DNA from: Achromobacter sp. Marseille-Q4962
GTDB taxonomy: Bacteria > Pseudomonadota > Gammaproteobacteria > Burkholderiales > Burkholderiaceae_B
DNA length: 64,000 nt
Reading direction: 5' to 3'
Assembly (NCBI RefSeq): GCF_943737005.1
Contig: NZ_CALSFU010000016.1
Location: 62,001 to 126,000 of the forward strand
The translations under genes were made by a program, and so were the position numbers. Of the stretch, positions 27,483 through 36,622 are shown piece by piece (positions within the stretch are counted from its first letter, which is position 1; each line of letters begins with the position of its first letter). The notes beneath the pieces were generated by a model, which worked only from the letters and a program-made list of their open reading frames with translations, made no database searches and was not told the origin of the DNA.

Positions 27483-29066
27483 TCAGAAGCCTTCCTCGAC
27501 CTGCGCGGTGACGAGGATGAGCGTGGTGAGCCGGTCGGCCGAGACGCGGTCGCGCCCACCCGCGACGAGCGGCAGGCCGGGTGCGAGCCGCTGCCTTTCG
27601 TGTTCGTCCTGGCGTTGGTCGAAGCCCGAGATGATGACCGGCTGCCCGGAACGCAGTTCGATCTGCTGGACCGCGCCGCTGCCGTCGATGGCGATCTGCT
27701 GCACCTGCACCTGGCTGCCGCGCTCGCCGAAGGTAATGGTCTTGAGCGGCTGGGCAACGGCGTTGTCGTAGGCCAGGGACAGCAGGATCTGCCCATCTTC
27801 CTGGATGTCGGGGAGCAGCGTGATGAAAGAGCCCACGGTTTCTTCTTTCTGGCTGATGGAGACCGCCGGCAGCGCCGCCTGCGCACCCCCCGCGGCACTG
27901 GCCGCCACCGCCGTGCTCTGGACCTGGTCGATGTACGAAAACGTATTGCGCATGGCATGCGTGACGGGCCTGCGGTTAAGGGTGAGCATGGGCACTTTGC
28001 GATGGCGGACGATGGCGCCCATGGTGCTGAGCGCGGACACCACGGCTCGCGAATCGGCGAACGGACCGCGGGCTGCCGCGCCCGACAGCGCCGCGGCGCC
28101 TTGCGCGGGTGGCGCATGCACGGCCGCCTGCGCGGCCACGCCGGCGGCCGCGTACAGGGCGCTCCAGTCGATGCCGCCCGACGCCGAATCCCGCGTCAGC
28201 ACGGTGATTTCCTCGAACACCAGGCGCACGCGCCGCGTGAGCGCCTTGTTCTCGCGCGCGAGGAAATGCGCGATGCGTTCGAGCGCCTGCGGCGTATCGG
28301 TGACGACGAGCGAAGTCGCGCCCTCAACGTGTTCGCCCACGATGCCCGCGCGGGTGAGAAAGGGCAGGATCTGCGCCCGCACGATGGCGACGGCATCGCG
28401 CTCCCCGCCTGCGAGCGTTGTACTGGATGCATGATCGAAGCCCTCGCCTTCGACGCTGCCCGAGCGCCCGAGGCGCGCGTCCAGCTTGCTGGAGAGGGAC
28501 AAGGCGCGCAGGTCGAACACCCGCGTTTCGGTGCGGAAGAATTCCAGCGCATTGCGCTCATAGCGCCAGTGCACGCCGAAATGCGCCGCCACGGCGTCCA
28601 GCAGGTCGGCCAGCGGCAACGAGCCTGCCCGCAGCGCCATGCGCACCGAAGCCGGCACGGCGAGCCCGGCGTTCTCGGCCAGCCTGGGAAGGAAGAGCTC
28701 GAGCGGAAGCAGCGCCTCGGGGCTGACCCGCACCGGCATGCCGGTCGCCGCGCCCAGGCGCTGCGCGATGACCGGCAGATCGGCGGCGTCGGCAAGCATG
28801 AGCGTGGTGGGCACGTTCTCGCGCAGCGCCGCGGGCAGGCTGACCGCACGCGGCAGGGGCCGGGGCTTGCCCGCCACCCAGGGCAAGGGCACGTCTTGCG
28901 CGGCGCGGCGCGCGTCGCGGTCGGCCAGGGATGCGTCGAAAATCCGCTGGCGCTGCAGCAGATCGCCGGCGCTGCGATGCGCCGCGTCGCGCATGCGCCC
29001 GGCCTGTTGCGAAACGGCGCAGCCGCCCAGCAAGCCGCACAGCATGAGCATGGCCGCACGTCTCAT
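27483..29066 (-). CDS. pilN: PilN-like outer-membrane secretin (lipoprotein)
   Basis: The protein has 527 residues from the ATG at 29066. The lipobox is LGGC, with Cys16 in MRRAAMLMLCGLLGGCAVSQ. N-terminal N0/N1-type domains (LAENAGLAVPASVRMALRAG; SLVVTDTPQALERIAHFLAR) lead to a C-terminal secretin barrel (VGSFITLLPDIQEDGQILLS, ending LTTLILVTAQVEEGF). It forms the outer-membrane pore for the pilus. The gene overlaps the end of the pilL-like gene by 4 bases and is followed by pilO after 8 bases. Confidence 0.87.
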   Translation of the reverse strand: MRRAAMLMLCGLLGGCAVSQQAGRMRDAAHRSAGDLLQRQRIFDASLADRDARRAAQDVPLPWVAGKPRPLPRAVSLPAALRENVPTTLMLADAADLPVIAQRLGAATGMPVRVSPEALLPLELFLPRLAENAGLAVPASVRMALRAGSLPLADLLDAVAAHFGVHWRYERNALEFFRTETRVFDLRALSLSSKLDARLGRSGSVEGEGFDHASSTTLAGGERDAVAIVRAQILPFLTRAGIVGEHVEGATSLVVTDTPQALERIAHFLARENKALTRRVRLVFEEITVLTRDSASGGIDWSALYAAAGVAAQAAVHAPPAQGAAALSGAAARGPFADSRAVVSALSTMGAIVRHRKVPMLTLNRRPVTHAMRNTFSYIDQVQSTAVAASAAGGAQAALPAVSISQKEETVGSFITLLPDIQEDGQILLSLAYDNAVAQPLKTITFGERGSQVQVQQIAIDGSGAVQQIELRSGQPVIISGFDQRQDEHERQRLAPGLPLVAGGRDRVSADRLTTLILVTAQVEEGF

Positions 29067-29830
29067 GCCCGGCCTCCGGCGGCATGCGGATGCCGGCTGC
29101 AGGGCTGCGCCAGCGGCACGACGCGCAGCACGCGGTTGGAATAGAAGCAGGGCTGCACGGGCGTGTCGGCATTGAGCGTGGCGTCGAGCAGCTCGCGCAC
29201 CGCGGATTTGAAATCGCCGCCGAACTCCGCTTCGCCGGCCAGAGGGATGTCGGCATCCACGGCCCAATGCTGGGGCTGGAAATGCCAGCCCGCGATCAGC
29301 GCCCAGCGCCCCAGGGCTTGGCGCAGGGTGCCGTCGGCGGCCTCGACCCGGAAGACGGGCGCGGCGGGCGGAATGGCGGCCGCGGGCGTGGGCACGGCCG
29401 CTTCGGCTGCCACGGCCTCGGGAGGCCCGGCGGACTCAGGAATCCCGGATATCTCGGGGAGGGAAGCCGGGGCCGCGCCGGCGCGGCGCGCCTCGGCCGC
29501 CAGGCGGCCGCCGCGGAACCTCAGGCGGCGCCACGGCCCGTCGACAACCACATAGGGCGTGCGCACCACATACGGCAGCGCGCGCTCGCCCGACTCGTCG
29601 GCGCCAAAGATGGCGGGCAGCGGCTGGCCCGGCGCGAACTGCAGCCATGCCTGTCTGCCGTCGTCGAAAACCTGCAGGGGCGCAACGGCCGGGTCGCCCG
29701 ACAGGCGCCAGTCGAAATGAAAGACCGCCGACGCGGAACTGGCGCGCCAGGACGCCGCCGGCCCCGCAGGGGGCAGCGCGCAGGAAACCAGCCCTCCCGC
29801 GCCGGCCAGGAAGAATACAAGTCGGACCAT
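29063..29830 (-). CDS. pilL: PilL-like lipoprotein with TcpQ-type C-terminal domain
   Basis: The protein has 255 residues. The lipobox is LVSC (Cys17). The first half (FHFDWRLSGDPAVAPLQVFD, then DGRQAWLQFAPGQPLPAIFG) resembles the VirB9/TrbG beta fold. An Ala/Pro linker follows, and the C-terminal part (LRQALGRWALIAGWHFQPQH, then FKSAVRELLDATLNADTPV) matches the TcpQ/PilL domain that helps the secretin reach the outer membrane. It is the first gene of the pil series. Plasmid PilL is longer, so the symbol is by analogy. Confidence 0.7.
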   Translation of the reverse strand: MVRLVFFLAGAGGLVSCALPPAGPAASWRASSASAVFHFDWRLSGDPAVAPLQVFDDGRQAWLQFAPGQPLPAIFGADESGERALPYVVRTPYVVVDGPWRRLRFRGGRLAAEARRAGAAPASLPEISGIPESAGPPEAVAAEAAVPTPAAAIPPAAPVFRVEAADGTLRQALGRWALIAGWHFQPQHWAVDADIPLAGEAEFGGDFKSAVRELLDATLNADTPVQPCFYSNRVLRVVPLAQPCSRHPHAAGGRA

Positions 29831-29908
29831 GCCTCGTCGCCAAACAGGAGCGCGCCAGGAGCGGAGCGCATGGACGGCATGGTGGCCGAGGCGCGGAGCC
29901 CTAGCCAG

Positions 29909-29932
29909 ACGAACATGTACGAACGGACGAAT
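29909..29932. repeat. ACGAAC direct repeats upstream of the pil operon
   Basis: ACGAAC occurs at 29909-29914 and 29919-29924, one helical turn apart, and ACGAAT at 29927-29932. They lie about 80-100 bases upstream of the pilL start in an otherwise plain leader. This is a possible regulator-binding array and is weak evidence. Confidence 0.3.
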
Positions 29933-30024
29933 TCATCCCGCACGGAACAGCCGGGGCCGATGAGAATGCCCCAAGCTGCGGGGCTTGCCGCCCTGCCGGG
30001 TTTTGCCTGGGACGGCCCCGGAAG

Positions 30025-30047
30025 AAAAAACCCGGCAAGAAGCCGGG
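30025..30047 (-). terminator. intrinsic terminator after the binding-protein gene
   Basis: On the minus strand CCCGGC-TTCTT-GCCGGG is followed by six T residues. It lies 27 bases after the stop of the solute-binding protein and isolates it from the pil operon. Confidence 0.88.
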
Positions 30048-30073
30048 TCGGGAAAGCAGGCATGGACGGCGGA

Positions 30074-31426
30074 TCAACGCTGGGCGGCGATGCTGCGCGC
30101 CTGGGCGGCGGCGTTGTTCAGCGCGGCCATCGGGGGCGTCTTGCCCTCGAAGGCATCGTTGAGCTCGCGGTTCAGCACCGGCTCGATGCGGTCGTAGTTG
30201 GCCAGGCGGAAGCCGCGGCCGCTGGGCGCGGGATTGCTGCGCATGGAGGCCACGACGGACTGCGCGCCGGGCACGCGGTCATAGAAGGACACGTCCGACG
30301 CGCGGAAGGCCGCCTCGGTCAGCGGCAGGTAGCCGGTGCGCTGGTGCCATTCGGCCGCGATGACGGGCTTGGACAGCCAGGCCAGGAATTGCGCGGTGGC
30401 CTTTTCCTCGGCCTGGGGATGGCCTTCGAGCGCCCACAGCGCCGCCCCGCTCACGAAGGGCCGGCCCGGCGTCTTGGTGACCTGGTCGTAGTACGGCAGC
30501 GGCGCCACGCCGAACTGCAGCGACTTGGTGTTCAGGAACTGGCCGAAGGCGCCGGACGAGCTGGTGAGCACGGCGCATTCGCCCTTGGCGAAGAGCTTGT
30601 CGCTGGCGTTGTCGCCGGAATGCGCCATGAACAACAGCGACCGCTTCCAGCTCGCCATCAGCGAGACATGGCGCATATAAAGCGTGTCGAACTGCAGCGA
30701 AGCGGCCCCCGCCGCCGCGGCCTTCTTGCCGGCCGGCGCGGCCAGGCCGTTGTTGTTGGTCATGAAGAGCTGGTTGTTCACTGGCGCCAGGTTCTCCAGG
30801 TGCACGCTGACCTGGTCGCTGGACGCGTAGGGGCAGTCCATGTCGGCCACGTCGCGCAGCTTGAGCAGCTCGCCCTGCAGCTCGGTCCAGGTGCGCGCCG
30901 GCTTCTTGGGATCCAGGCCGGCCTTCTTGTAGGCGGCGGTGTTGTAGAACATCACCGGCACTTCGGCCATCCAGGGGAAGGCCAGGATGCGGCCCTTGCT
31001 GTCGCGGGTGAAGCTGCTGGTTTCCGGCACGAACCAGTTCAGGTCCTTGATGGGGTACTTGGCGAGCAGCGAGTAGAGCGGCAGGATGGCTTTGTGCTGC
31101 GCCACCACTTCCGGCGAATGGTTGTCGGAAAGCTGCACCAGGTTGGGAGCCTTCTTGGACTTGACGGCGGCCACCGTCGCGTCTTCGAGATCCTTGGGAG
31201 AGGAGAAGGCGCGCAGATTGACGCGCACCTGGTCCTGCTCCTTGTTGTACTGCTTGGCCAGCTTCTCGAACTCGGCCTTGTTGGCGTCCGGCAGCGTGTA
31301 CCAGACCTGGATCTCGACCGGCGCCGCGTGCGCCGCTCCCGCCATTGCCATGGCGGCCCCAAAAACCCATGCCCGCCGGGTGGCGAACATTGCGCGGGCC
31401 AAGCCCGCCAATTGCAATTTCTTCAT
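30074..31426 (-). CDS. UgpB-like extracellular solute-binding protein, no cognate permease nearby
   Basis: The protein has 450 residues from the ATG at 31426 (MKKLQLAGLARAMF). After a signal peptide ending near AHA, the mature protein begins PVEIQVWYTLPDANKAEFEK, like the glycerol-3-phosphate/sugar binding protein UgpB and relatives. AFPWMAEVPVMFYNTAAYKK and WLSKPVIAAEWHQRTGYLPL are typical. UgpB binds glycerol-3-phosphate; the ligand here is not certain. It begins only 4 bases after dadA and ends at a terminator, so the two are co-transcribed. No permease or ATPase gene is adjacent. Confidence 0.85.
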   Translation of the reverse strand: MKKLQLAGLARAMFATRRAWVFGAAMAMAGAAHAAPVEIQVWYTLPDANKAEFEKLAKQYNKEQDQVRVNLRAFSSPKDLEDATVAAVKSKKAPNLVQLSDNHSPEVVAQHKAILPLYSLLAKYPIKDLNWFVPETSSFTRDSKGRILAFPWMAEVPVMFYNTAAYKKAGLDPKKPARTWTELQGELLKLRDVADMDCPYASSDQVSVHLENLAPVNNQLFMTNNNGLAAPAGKKAAAAGAASLQFDTLYMRHVSLMASWKRSLLFMAHSGDNASDKLFAKGECAVLTSSSGAFGQFLNTKSLQFGVAPLPYYDQVTKTPGRPFVSGAALWALEGHPQAEEKATAQFLAWLSKPVIAAEWHQRTGYLPLTEAAFRASDVSFYDRVPGAQSVVASMRSNPAPSGRGFRLANYDRIEPVLNRELNDAFEGKTPPMAALNNAAAQARSIAAQR

Positions 31427-31430
31427 AGGT

Positions 31431-32687
31431 TCACAGACCAAGAAAAGGAAATTCCGGTTCGGGCGTCCGTCCGCTCAGCAGATCGGCCAATGCCCGGCCC
31501 GAGCCAACGCCCATCGTCCAGCCCAGCGTGCCGTGTCCCGTGTTGATATAGAGATTCGGAATCCGGCTGCGCCCGATGATGGGCACGTTAGAAGGTGTGG
31601 ACGGACGCAGGCCCGACCAGTAGCTGACGCGCTCGAAATCGAGCGCGTCGGGAAAGAGTTCGCGCGCCAGGCGCGTGAGCGCCTCGCAGCGCCCTGTGTT
31701 GAGGCTGCGGGAATAGCCCGACAGTTCGGCCGTGCCCGCCATGCGCAGGCGGTCGCCCAGCCGCGAGAACACCACCTTGTGGCTGCTGTCGGTAAGGCTG
31801 ACCGTGGGCGCGGCCTGCGGCCGCAGCACCGGGAAGGTGGCCGAATAGCCCTTGGCCGGGTACACGTTGCAGGCGACGCCCAGCGGGCGCAGCAGATACG
31901 GGCTGAAGCTGCCCATCGCGACCACGTAGGCATCGGCCTGGATCTGTCCGTAGCGTCCGTCGGGCCCGATGATTTCCGCGCCCTGGACGCTGCCGCCCGC
32001 CGTGACGAGCCGGGTGACGCGGGTGTTGTAGCGGAATTCGACTCCCGCGCGTTCGCAATGGCCCGCCAGCGCCACCGTGAAGAGATGGACATCGCCGCTT
32101 TCGTCTTCGGGCGTGTAGTCGCCGCCCACGATGGTCTGGCGATGCGGCGCCAGCGCGGGCTCGATGGCGATGACTTCGTCGGCGGACACCACGCGCCGCT
32201 CGACGCCGAAGTCGCGCATCAGGCCGGCCGCGCGCTGGGAATTCTCGAATTCGCGGGAATCGCGGTAGAAATTGAGGATGCCGCGCTCGAGGTGGTCGTA
32301 CTGGATGCCCAGCTCGGCGCGCATGCCGCGCAGCGTGGCGCGGCTGTACTCGGCCATGCGCACCATGGCGCGGATGTTGGGCGCCAGGCGCCCGGGCAGG
32401 CATTCGCGCAGGAAGGCCAGCCCCCATTGCCATTGCCGCCAGTCGAGCTGCGGACGGAAGAGCAGCGGCGCGTCGTCCTGGAACATCCATTTCAGCAGCT
32501 TGAGAGGCGCCTGCGGATTGGCCCAGGGCTCGGCATAGGACACCGAGATCTGCGCGCCGTTGGCCAGGCTGGTTTCCTGGGCGGGACCGGTGCAGCGATC
32601 GACCACGACGACATCATGGCCCGCCTGGCTCAGCCACCAGGCGCTGGAAACTCCGATGATGCCGCTGCCCAATACCGCTACTTTCAT
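31431..32687 (-). CDS. dadA: D-amino-acid dehydrogenase, small subunit (DadA)
   Basis: The protein has 418 residues, the usual length. The FAD-binding GxGxxG lies at residues 7-12 (MKVAVLGSGIIGVSSAWWLS), with VVVVDR following. The C-terminal FAD region is WSGLRPSTPSNVPIIGRS, then NLYINTGHGTLGWTMGVGSG. DadA oxidatively deaminates D-amino acids to 2-oxo acids, passing electrons to the respiratory chain at the inner face of the membrane. No alanine racemase (dadX) accompanies it; instead a binding protein follows 4 bases downstream. Several DadA paralogues are common in this group. Confidence 0.9.
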   Translation of the reverse strand: MKVAVLGSGIIGVSSAWWLSQAGHDVVVVDRCTGPAQETSLANGAQISVSYAEPWANPQAPLKLLKWMFQDDAPLLFRPQLDWRQWQWGLAFLRECLPGRLAPNIRAMVRMAEYSRATLRGMRAELGIQYDHLERGILNFYRDSREFENSQRAAGLMRDFGVERRVVSADEVIAIEPALAPHRQTIVGGDYTPEDESGDVHLFTVALAGHCERAGVEFRYNTRVTRLVTAGGSVQGAEIIGPDGRYGQIQADAYVVAMGSFSPYLLRPLGVACNVYPAKGYSATFPVLRPQAAPTVSLTDSSHKVVFSRLGDRLRMAGTAELSGYSRSLNTGRCEALTRLARELFPDALDFERVSYWSGLRPSTPSNVPIIGRSRIPNLYINTGHGTLGWTMGVGSGRALADLLSGRTPEPEFPFLGL

Positions 32688-32797
32688 GCCCGCATTGCTC
32701 CCTGCGCGCCGCCCGCGTCCGACCCGATGTCGTCGCCTGCCGGCAAGCCGCCGCTCAGATGACTCCAGAGTTTACCTTGCCGCCGGGCGCGCATCGT

Positions 32798-32831
32798 AAA
32801 AAAACGCTGCGCCGCCAAGGCGAGGCGCGTT
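32798..32831 (-). terminator. intrinsic terminator after the ferredoxin-reductase gene
   Basis: On the minus strand a GC-rich stem (GCGCC...GGCGC, with GCC/GGC inside) is followed by seven T residues at 32804-32798. It is 50 bases downstream of the reductase stop. The stem has mismatches, but the T-run is good. Confidence 0.6.
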
Positions 32832-32884
32832 CGGGAAAAAGAGGGGCAGAGCCTGCGCCCGACGCCGGCTCGCGCCCGGGCGGC

Positions 32885-33931
32885 CTACGCCCCGGCCCGC
32901 GCCAGGTCGGCTTCCGAGGTGAAGGCATCGGCGTAGAACTCTTCGGCCGGCAGGCCGCAGTCCGTGCTGAACTCGCGCCGCGCCGCCTCCACCATGAGCG
33001 GCGTGCCGCAGGCGTACACCTGGTAGCCCGACAGGTCGGGAATATCGTGCATGACCGCTTCGTGCACGAAGCCCGTGCGGCCGCTCCAGCCGTCTTCCTG
33101 CAGGGCGTCGGACACTACAGGCACGTACTTGAAATCGGGCAGCGTGTCGGCCCAGGACCGGGCCAGCGCGTGCATGTAGAGATCGCGCGGACGGCGGCCT
33201 CCCCAGTACAGCGCAACGGGGCGGCGGATGCCGGCGTGGATCATGTGCTCCACGATGGCCTTGACAGGCGCGAAACCCGTGCCGCTGGCCAGCAGCACCA
33301 CCGGCTTGTCGCTGTCTTCGCGCAGGAAGAACGAGCCGAACGGCCCTTCGAGCCGGAGGATCTCGCGTTCTTTCATCTGTGTCTCGCCCGCGCCGAAGAC
33401 GTGGTCGGTGAAGACACCGCCCGGCATGTGGCGGATGTGCAGTTCGAGCGGGCTGCCGGTATGCGGCGCGCCCGCCATGGAATAGCTGCGGCGGCGGCCG
33501 TCTTTCAGGATGATCTCGATGTACTGCCCGGCGTAGTAGCGGAACTGCTCGGAGGCCGGCAATTGCAGCTTGAGCACCGTGACGTCGGGCGCCACGCGCT
33601 CCATGGCCTGCACGCGCGAGGGCAGCTTGCGGATCTGGATGTCGGAAGCCAGGCGCACTTCGGTGGATTCCAGCACCATGTCGGACGAGGGCCGGACCTG
33701 ACAGAACAGCGTGTAGCCGGCGGCCAGCTCTTCGGGCGACAGCGCCTGCGCGGGATACGGGCCTGCGTCGAACTCCCCGGACACCACCTTGCCCTTGCAG
33801 GAAGAGCAGGCGCCGTTGCGACAGCTATAGGGCAGCACGATGCCGGCCGCCAGGGCGGCGTCCAGCACGGTCTGGCCGGGTTCGACCTGGAACTGGTGCT
33901 TGCTGGGTTGGATGATGACCTGAAAGCTCAT
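32885..33931 (-). CDS. 2Fe-2S ferredoxin/FAD/NAD reductase (CDP-6-deoxyglucoseen reductase-like)
   Basis: The protein has 348 residues from the ATG at 33931. The N-terminal plant-type ferredoxin domain has ligands Cys37, Cys42, Cys45 and Cys77 (SCRNGACSSCKGK; TLFCQ). An FAD-binding domain (RRRSYSMAGAP) and an NAD-binding domain (LLASGTGFAPVKAIVEHM; YACGTPLMVEAARREF) follow. It belongs to the AscD/phenol-hydroxylase-reductase type of electron-transfer flavoproteins. The partner oxygenase or dehydratase is not encoded here. It lies 68 bases after panD on the same strand. Confidence 0.88.
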   Translation of the reverse strand: MSFQVIIQPSKHQFQVEPGQTVLDAALAAGIVLPYSCRNGACSSCKGKVVSGEFDAGPYPAQALSPEELAAGYTLFCQVRPSSDMVLESTEVRLASDIQIRKLPSRVQAMERVAPDVTVLKLQLPASEQFRYYAGQYIEIILKDGRRRSYSMAGAPHTGSPLELHIRHMPGGVFTDHVFGAGETQMKEREILRLEGPFGSFFLREDSDKPVVLLASGTGFAPVKAIVEHMIHAGIRRPVALYWGGRRPRDLYMHALARSWADTLPDFKYVPVVSDALQEDGWSGRTGFVHEAVMHDIPDLSGYQVYACGTPLMVEAARREFSTDCGLPAEEFYADAFTSEADLARAGA

Positions 33932-33999
33932 GATGAAACGGTTCGAGTGCGACGGCGCGCCGCCGGAACGTGTCCGCCCGCGCGCCGCCCGGCCCGGCG

Positions 34000-34368
34000 C
34001 TACGCCGGGAATTTGCGGATTTCCTTCACGCGGTTGGCCGCATCGACCAGCACCACGCGGGGCTTGTGCGTGGCCGATTCTTCTTCCGACATCGGCCCGT
34101 AGGTGCAGATGATCATGTGATCGCCCACCTGCGCGCGGCGCGCCGCCGCGCCGTTGAGCGAAATGGCGCCGCTGCCGCGAGCCGCCTTGATGATGTAGGT
34201 GTCGAAGCGTTCGCCGTTGGTGACGTTGTAGAGTTCGATGCGTTCGAACTCGCGCATGCCGGCAGCGTCCAGCAGGTCTTCGTCGATGCCGCACGAGCCC
34301 TCGTAGTGAAGGTCGGCTTCGGTGACCGTGACGCGGTGCAGCTTTGCCCGCAGCATGATGCGTTGCAT
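34000..34368 (-). CDS. panD: aspartate 1-decarboxylase proenzyme
   Basis: The protein has 122 residues. The self-cleavage site is YEG/SCGID at Gly24-Ser25; Ser25 becomes the pyruvoyl cofactor. [20 protein letters not shown] and [14 protein letters not shown], with the conserved Tyr, are diagnostic. It makes beta-alanine for pantothenate/CoA synthesis. It stands apart from panB and panC. A candidate promoter with an AT-rich -10 lies about 120 bases upstream. Confidence 0.96.
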   Translation of the reverse strand: MQRIMLRAKLHRVTVTEADLHYEGSCGIDEDLLDAAGMREFERIELYNVTNGERFDTYIIKAARGSGAISLNGAAARRAQVGDHMIICTYGPMSEEESATHKPRVVLVDAANRVKEIRKFPA

Positions 34369-34484
34369 GGTGAAAAAAATCCTGGTTCGCGCTCCGGAAC
34401 GCGACGTGTGCAAGAGGGATTGCAAAACGCCCGCGCATGGCGCGGCGCGCGCGGCGGCAGCCGGACCTGCCGCCGGAACCTCGT

Positions 34485-34492
34485 ATTCTATA
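34485..34492 (-). promoter_or_regulatory. AT-rich -10 candidate for panD
   Basis: TATAGAAT on the minus strand (34485-34492), in an island of A/T bases, is the only promoter-like element between panD and the MOSC gene. No convincing -35 is seen. The other strand reads TATAAT here, but no plus-strand gene follows. Confidence 0.3.
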
Positions 34493-34583
34493 ATTTTTGC
34501 CGCTGTGCCGAGGACGCGCGGCCGGCCGGAAACGGATGGCGCCCGCCCCTGCAAACGTCCTGGCAGGCGCCTCCCGGCTCCCT

Positions 34584-35456
34584 TCAGAAGTCGAGCTCTA
34601 TTTCGACCGGCGCGCCCACCTTCAGGCGCGCGCCCGCCGGCGCGTCCACGATCGCGTTCTGACCGAACACCACGCCGATATCCAGGCTGCGGTATGCCGC
34701 CAGGGTCTGCCCCGGCTCGACGTGGCGGATGCCCGTGTCCTGGTCGATGTCGGGCATGGGACAGCGCGTGCAGGGCTTGACCAACGCCATGCGCACCCCC
34801 TGCGCTTCGATCATGGCCGTGTGGTCTTCCTCGTAGGCTTCCCAGCCGCCCTCGATGACGATATTGGGGCGGAAGCGGTTCATGGGCACGGGCGCAACCC
34901 CTTTCTTCTCCAGGCGCGCGTTGAGATCGTCCAGCGAGGCCTGGTTGGCGATCAGCAGCGGGAAGCCGTCGGCGAAGCCGAAGAAGTGATCGCCGTCGAA
35001 AGCGGCCGCCAGCTCCGGGTGCGCATCGATCCAACGCGCCACCCAGTCCGGCTTGGCGGGACGGCGGGCCGCCTCGTCCACCTTGTAGAGCGCGCACGGC
35101 GCTTCGAGAAAGCGCGAGAACCACGCCGCCGCCTCCCCGCTTTCGCGGCGCGCCTGGAGGGTGTCGTTCCAGACGCCCACGGTCTCGGCGCCGGACCGCA
35201 GGCCCGAGCCGTCCAGCGACACTTCCAGGTCCGGCATGCCGGGCGCGGACACGCGCAGCACGCCGTCGGCCAGGGCCGGGCGGATGAGCGCCATGCGCGG
35301 CCATTGCCGCTGCGTCATGAAGCGCCCCTCCCCGGAAACCAGCATCCAGCGGCGGTCGCCGGCCAGCCCGGCGCGGTCGATGGCGGACTCCGCCAGCCCG
35401 ATGCCGGCGCAGGATTTGATGGGATAGATGTGCAGGCTGAGGATGCGTGCGGACAT
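34584..35456 (-). CDS. MOSC-domain protein (YcbX-like)
   Basis: The protein has 290 residues. An N-terminal MOSC beta-barrel ([40 protein letters not shown]) is followed by the MOSC domain ([34 protein letters not shown]). The Cys in CTRCPMPD corresponds to the molybdenum/sulfur-carrier region of the family. YcbX and mARC enzymes reduce N-hydroxylated bases with molybdenum cofactor; that role here is by analogy. It lacks the C-terminal ferredoxin domain of YcbX. It is probably monocistronic. Confidence 0.87.
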   Translation of the reverse strand: MSARILSLHIYPIKSCAGIGLAESAIDRAGLAGDRRWMLVSGEGRFMTQRQWPRMALIRPALADGVLRVSAPGMPDLEVSLDGSGLRSGAETVGVWNDTLQARRESGEAAAWFSRFLEAPCALYKVDEAARRPAKPDWVARWIDAHPELAAAFDGDHFFGFADGFPLLIANQASLDDLNARLEKKGVAPVPMNRFRPNIVIEGGWEAYEEDHTAMIEAQGVRMALVKPCTRCPMPDIDQDTGIRHVEPGQTLAAYRSLDIGVVFGQNAIVDAPAGARLKVGAPVEIELDF

Positions 35457-35624
35457 GGCGGCGCGGCGGCAGGAAGGAGAATGTCGCGCAGAGCATAGCA
35501 GAGCGCCGCCCCGGCGGGCGAGAACCCGCGACCGGAGCCGCCCCGCGATCGGAAGCGCGCCACGCGCCGCCCACGCTGCCGCGGGCTTGCTGCCGGCCTT
35601 GTTGCCTGGGGACTGTCCGGCGGC

Positions 35625-35664
35625 AAAAAAAGCCCGCGCCGGCCCAGGGGCCGTCGGCGCGGGC
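35625..35664 (-). terminator. intrinsic terminator of the ect operon
   Basis: On the minus strand GCCCGCGCCG (35664-35655) pairs with CGGCGCGGGC (35641-35632) and is followed by seven T residues (35631-35625). It begins 14 bases after the ectD stop. Confidence 0.93.
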
Positions 35665-35678
35665 CGCGGGCAATGGCT

Positions 35679-36605
35679 TCAGCCGCCCACCAGCTTCAGC
35701 TTGTCCAGCGGCATGACCGGCTTGAAGGTCTTGCGCGTCGCGATGTACTCGGGACGCGGCGACAGGCCGTACTTCGGATCGTCCAGCCTGTTTTCCACGC
35801 TGTTGTAGACCATGAAGACGTTGGCGCGCGGCCATGGCGAGATGTTGCTGTTGGAGCCGTGCATGGTGTTGCAGTCGAAAAACACCACGGACCCGGCCTT
35901 GGCCGTCATGGAACGGATGCCGCCCTGCTCGACCAGCAGTTGCAGGCTCACGGGATCGGGCACGCCGTATTCCTGCTTCTTGAGCGACTGCTTGTAATGC
36001 TCATTGGGCGTTTCGCCCACGCAGGAAATGAACTGGCGGTGCGATCCCGGCACCAGCATCAGCGGGCCGTTGCACTCGTTGTTGTCGGTGAGCAGCACCG
36101 AGCAGCTCAACGCGCGCATGGACGGCATGCCGTCTTCCACGTGCCAGGTCTCGAAATCCGAGTGCCAGTAGAACTCCTTGCCCTTGAAGCCGGGCTTCAT
36201 GTTGGCGCGCGACTGGTGGATGTAGACCTCGGAACCGAGAATCTGGCGCGCCGCGTTCGCCAGGCGCGGGTCGCGCGTCAGCCGCGCGAGCACCGGGTTG
36301 AGCACGTGCACCATGAAAATGGACCGCACGGCGTTGCTGCCGGGCTCGGTGATGGCTTCCTCGCGGCGCACGATGGACGGGTCGCGCGTCATGCGCTCGA
36401 CTTCGGACGAGAGCGCGCGCACTTCTTCCTCGGAGAACAGGTTCTCGATCAGCAGGAAGCCGTCGCGCTCGTAGGCCTGCACCTGCCCGGCGGTCAGGGC
36501 GTCGGCGTACTTGCCTTCGCCGTAGACCACGGGATCCTGGCGGGAGATGATGGCGGAGCTTCGATCCGTACGGGACGCGTACGGATCCTGTGCCGTTGAG
36601 ATCAT
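35679..36605 (-). CDS. ectD: ectoine hydroxylase
   Basis: The protein has 308 residues. EctD is a non-haem Fe(II), 2-oxoglutarate-dependent dioxygenase that converts ectoine to 5-hydroxyectoine. The signature region [20 protein letters not shown] continues with HSDFETWH (His and Asp iron ligands), and the distal His lies in [13 protein letters not shown] strong Shine-Dalgarno (AAGGAGGT) precedes the ATG at 36605. It is the last gene of the operon, 17 bases after ectC, with a terminator behind it. Its presence means the strain probably makes hydroxyectoine as well as ectoine. Confidence 0.96.
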   Translation of the reverse strand: MISTAQDPYASRTDRSSAIISRQDPVVYGEGKYADALTAGQVQAYERDGFLLIENLFSEEEVRALSSEVERMTRDPSIVRREEAITEPGSNAVRSIFMVHVLNPVLARLTRDPRLANAARQILGSEVYIHQSRANMKPGFKGKEFYWHSDFETWHVEDGMPSMRALSCSVLLTDNNECNGPLMLVPGSHRQFISCVGETPNEHYKQSLKKQEYGVPDPVSLQLLVEQGGIRSMTAKAGSVVFFDCNTMHGSNSNISPWPRANVFMVYNSVENRLDDPKYGLSPRPEYIATRKTFKPVMPLDKLKLVGG

Positions 36606-36622
36606 GAGTACCTCCTTGATGT

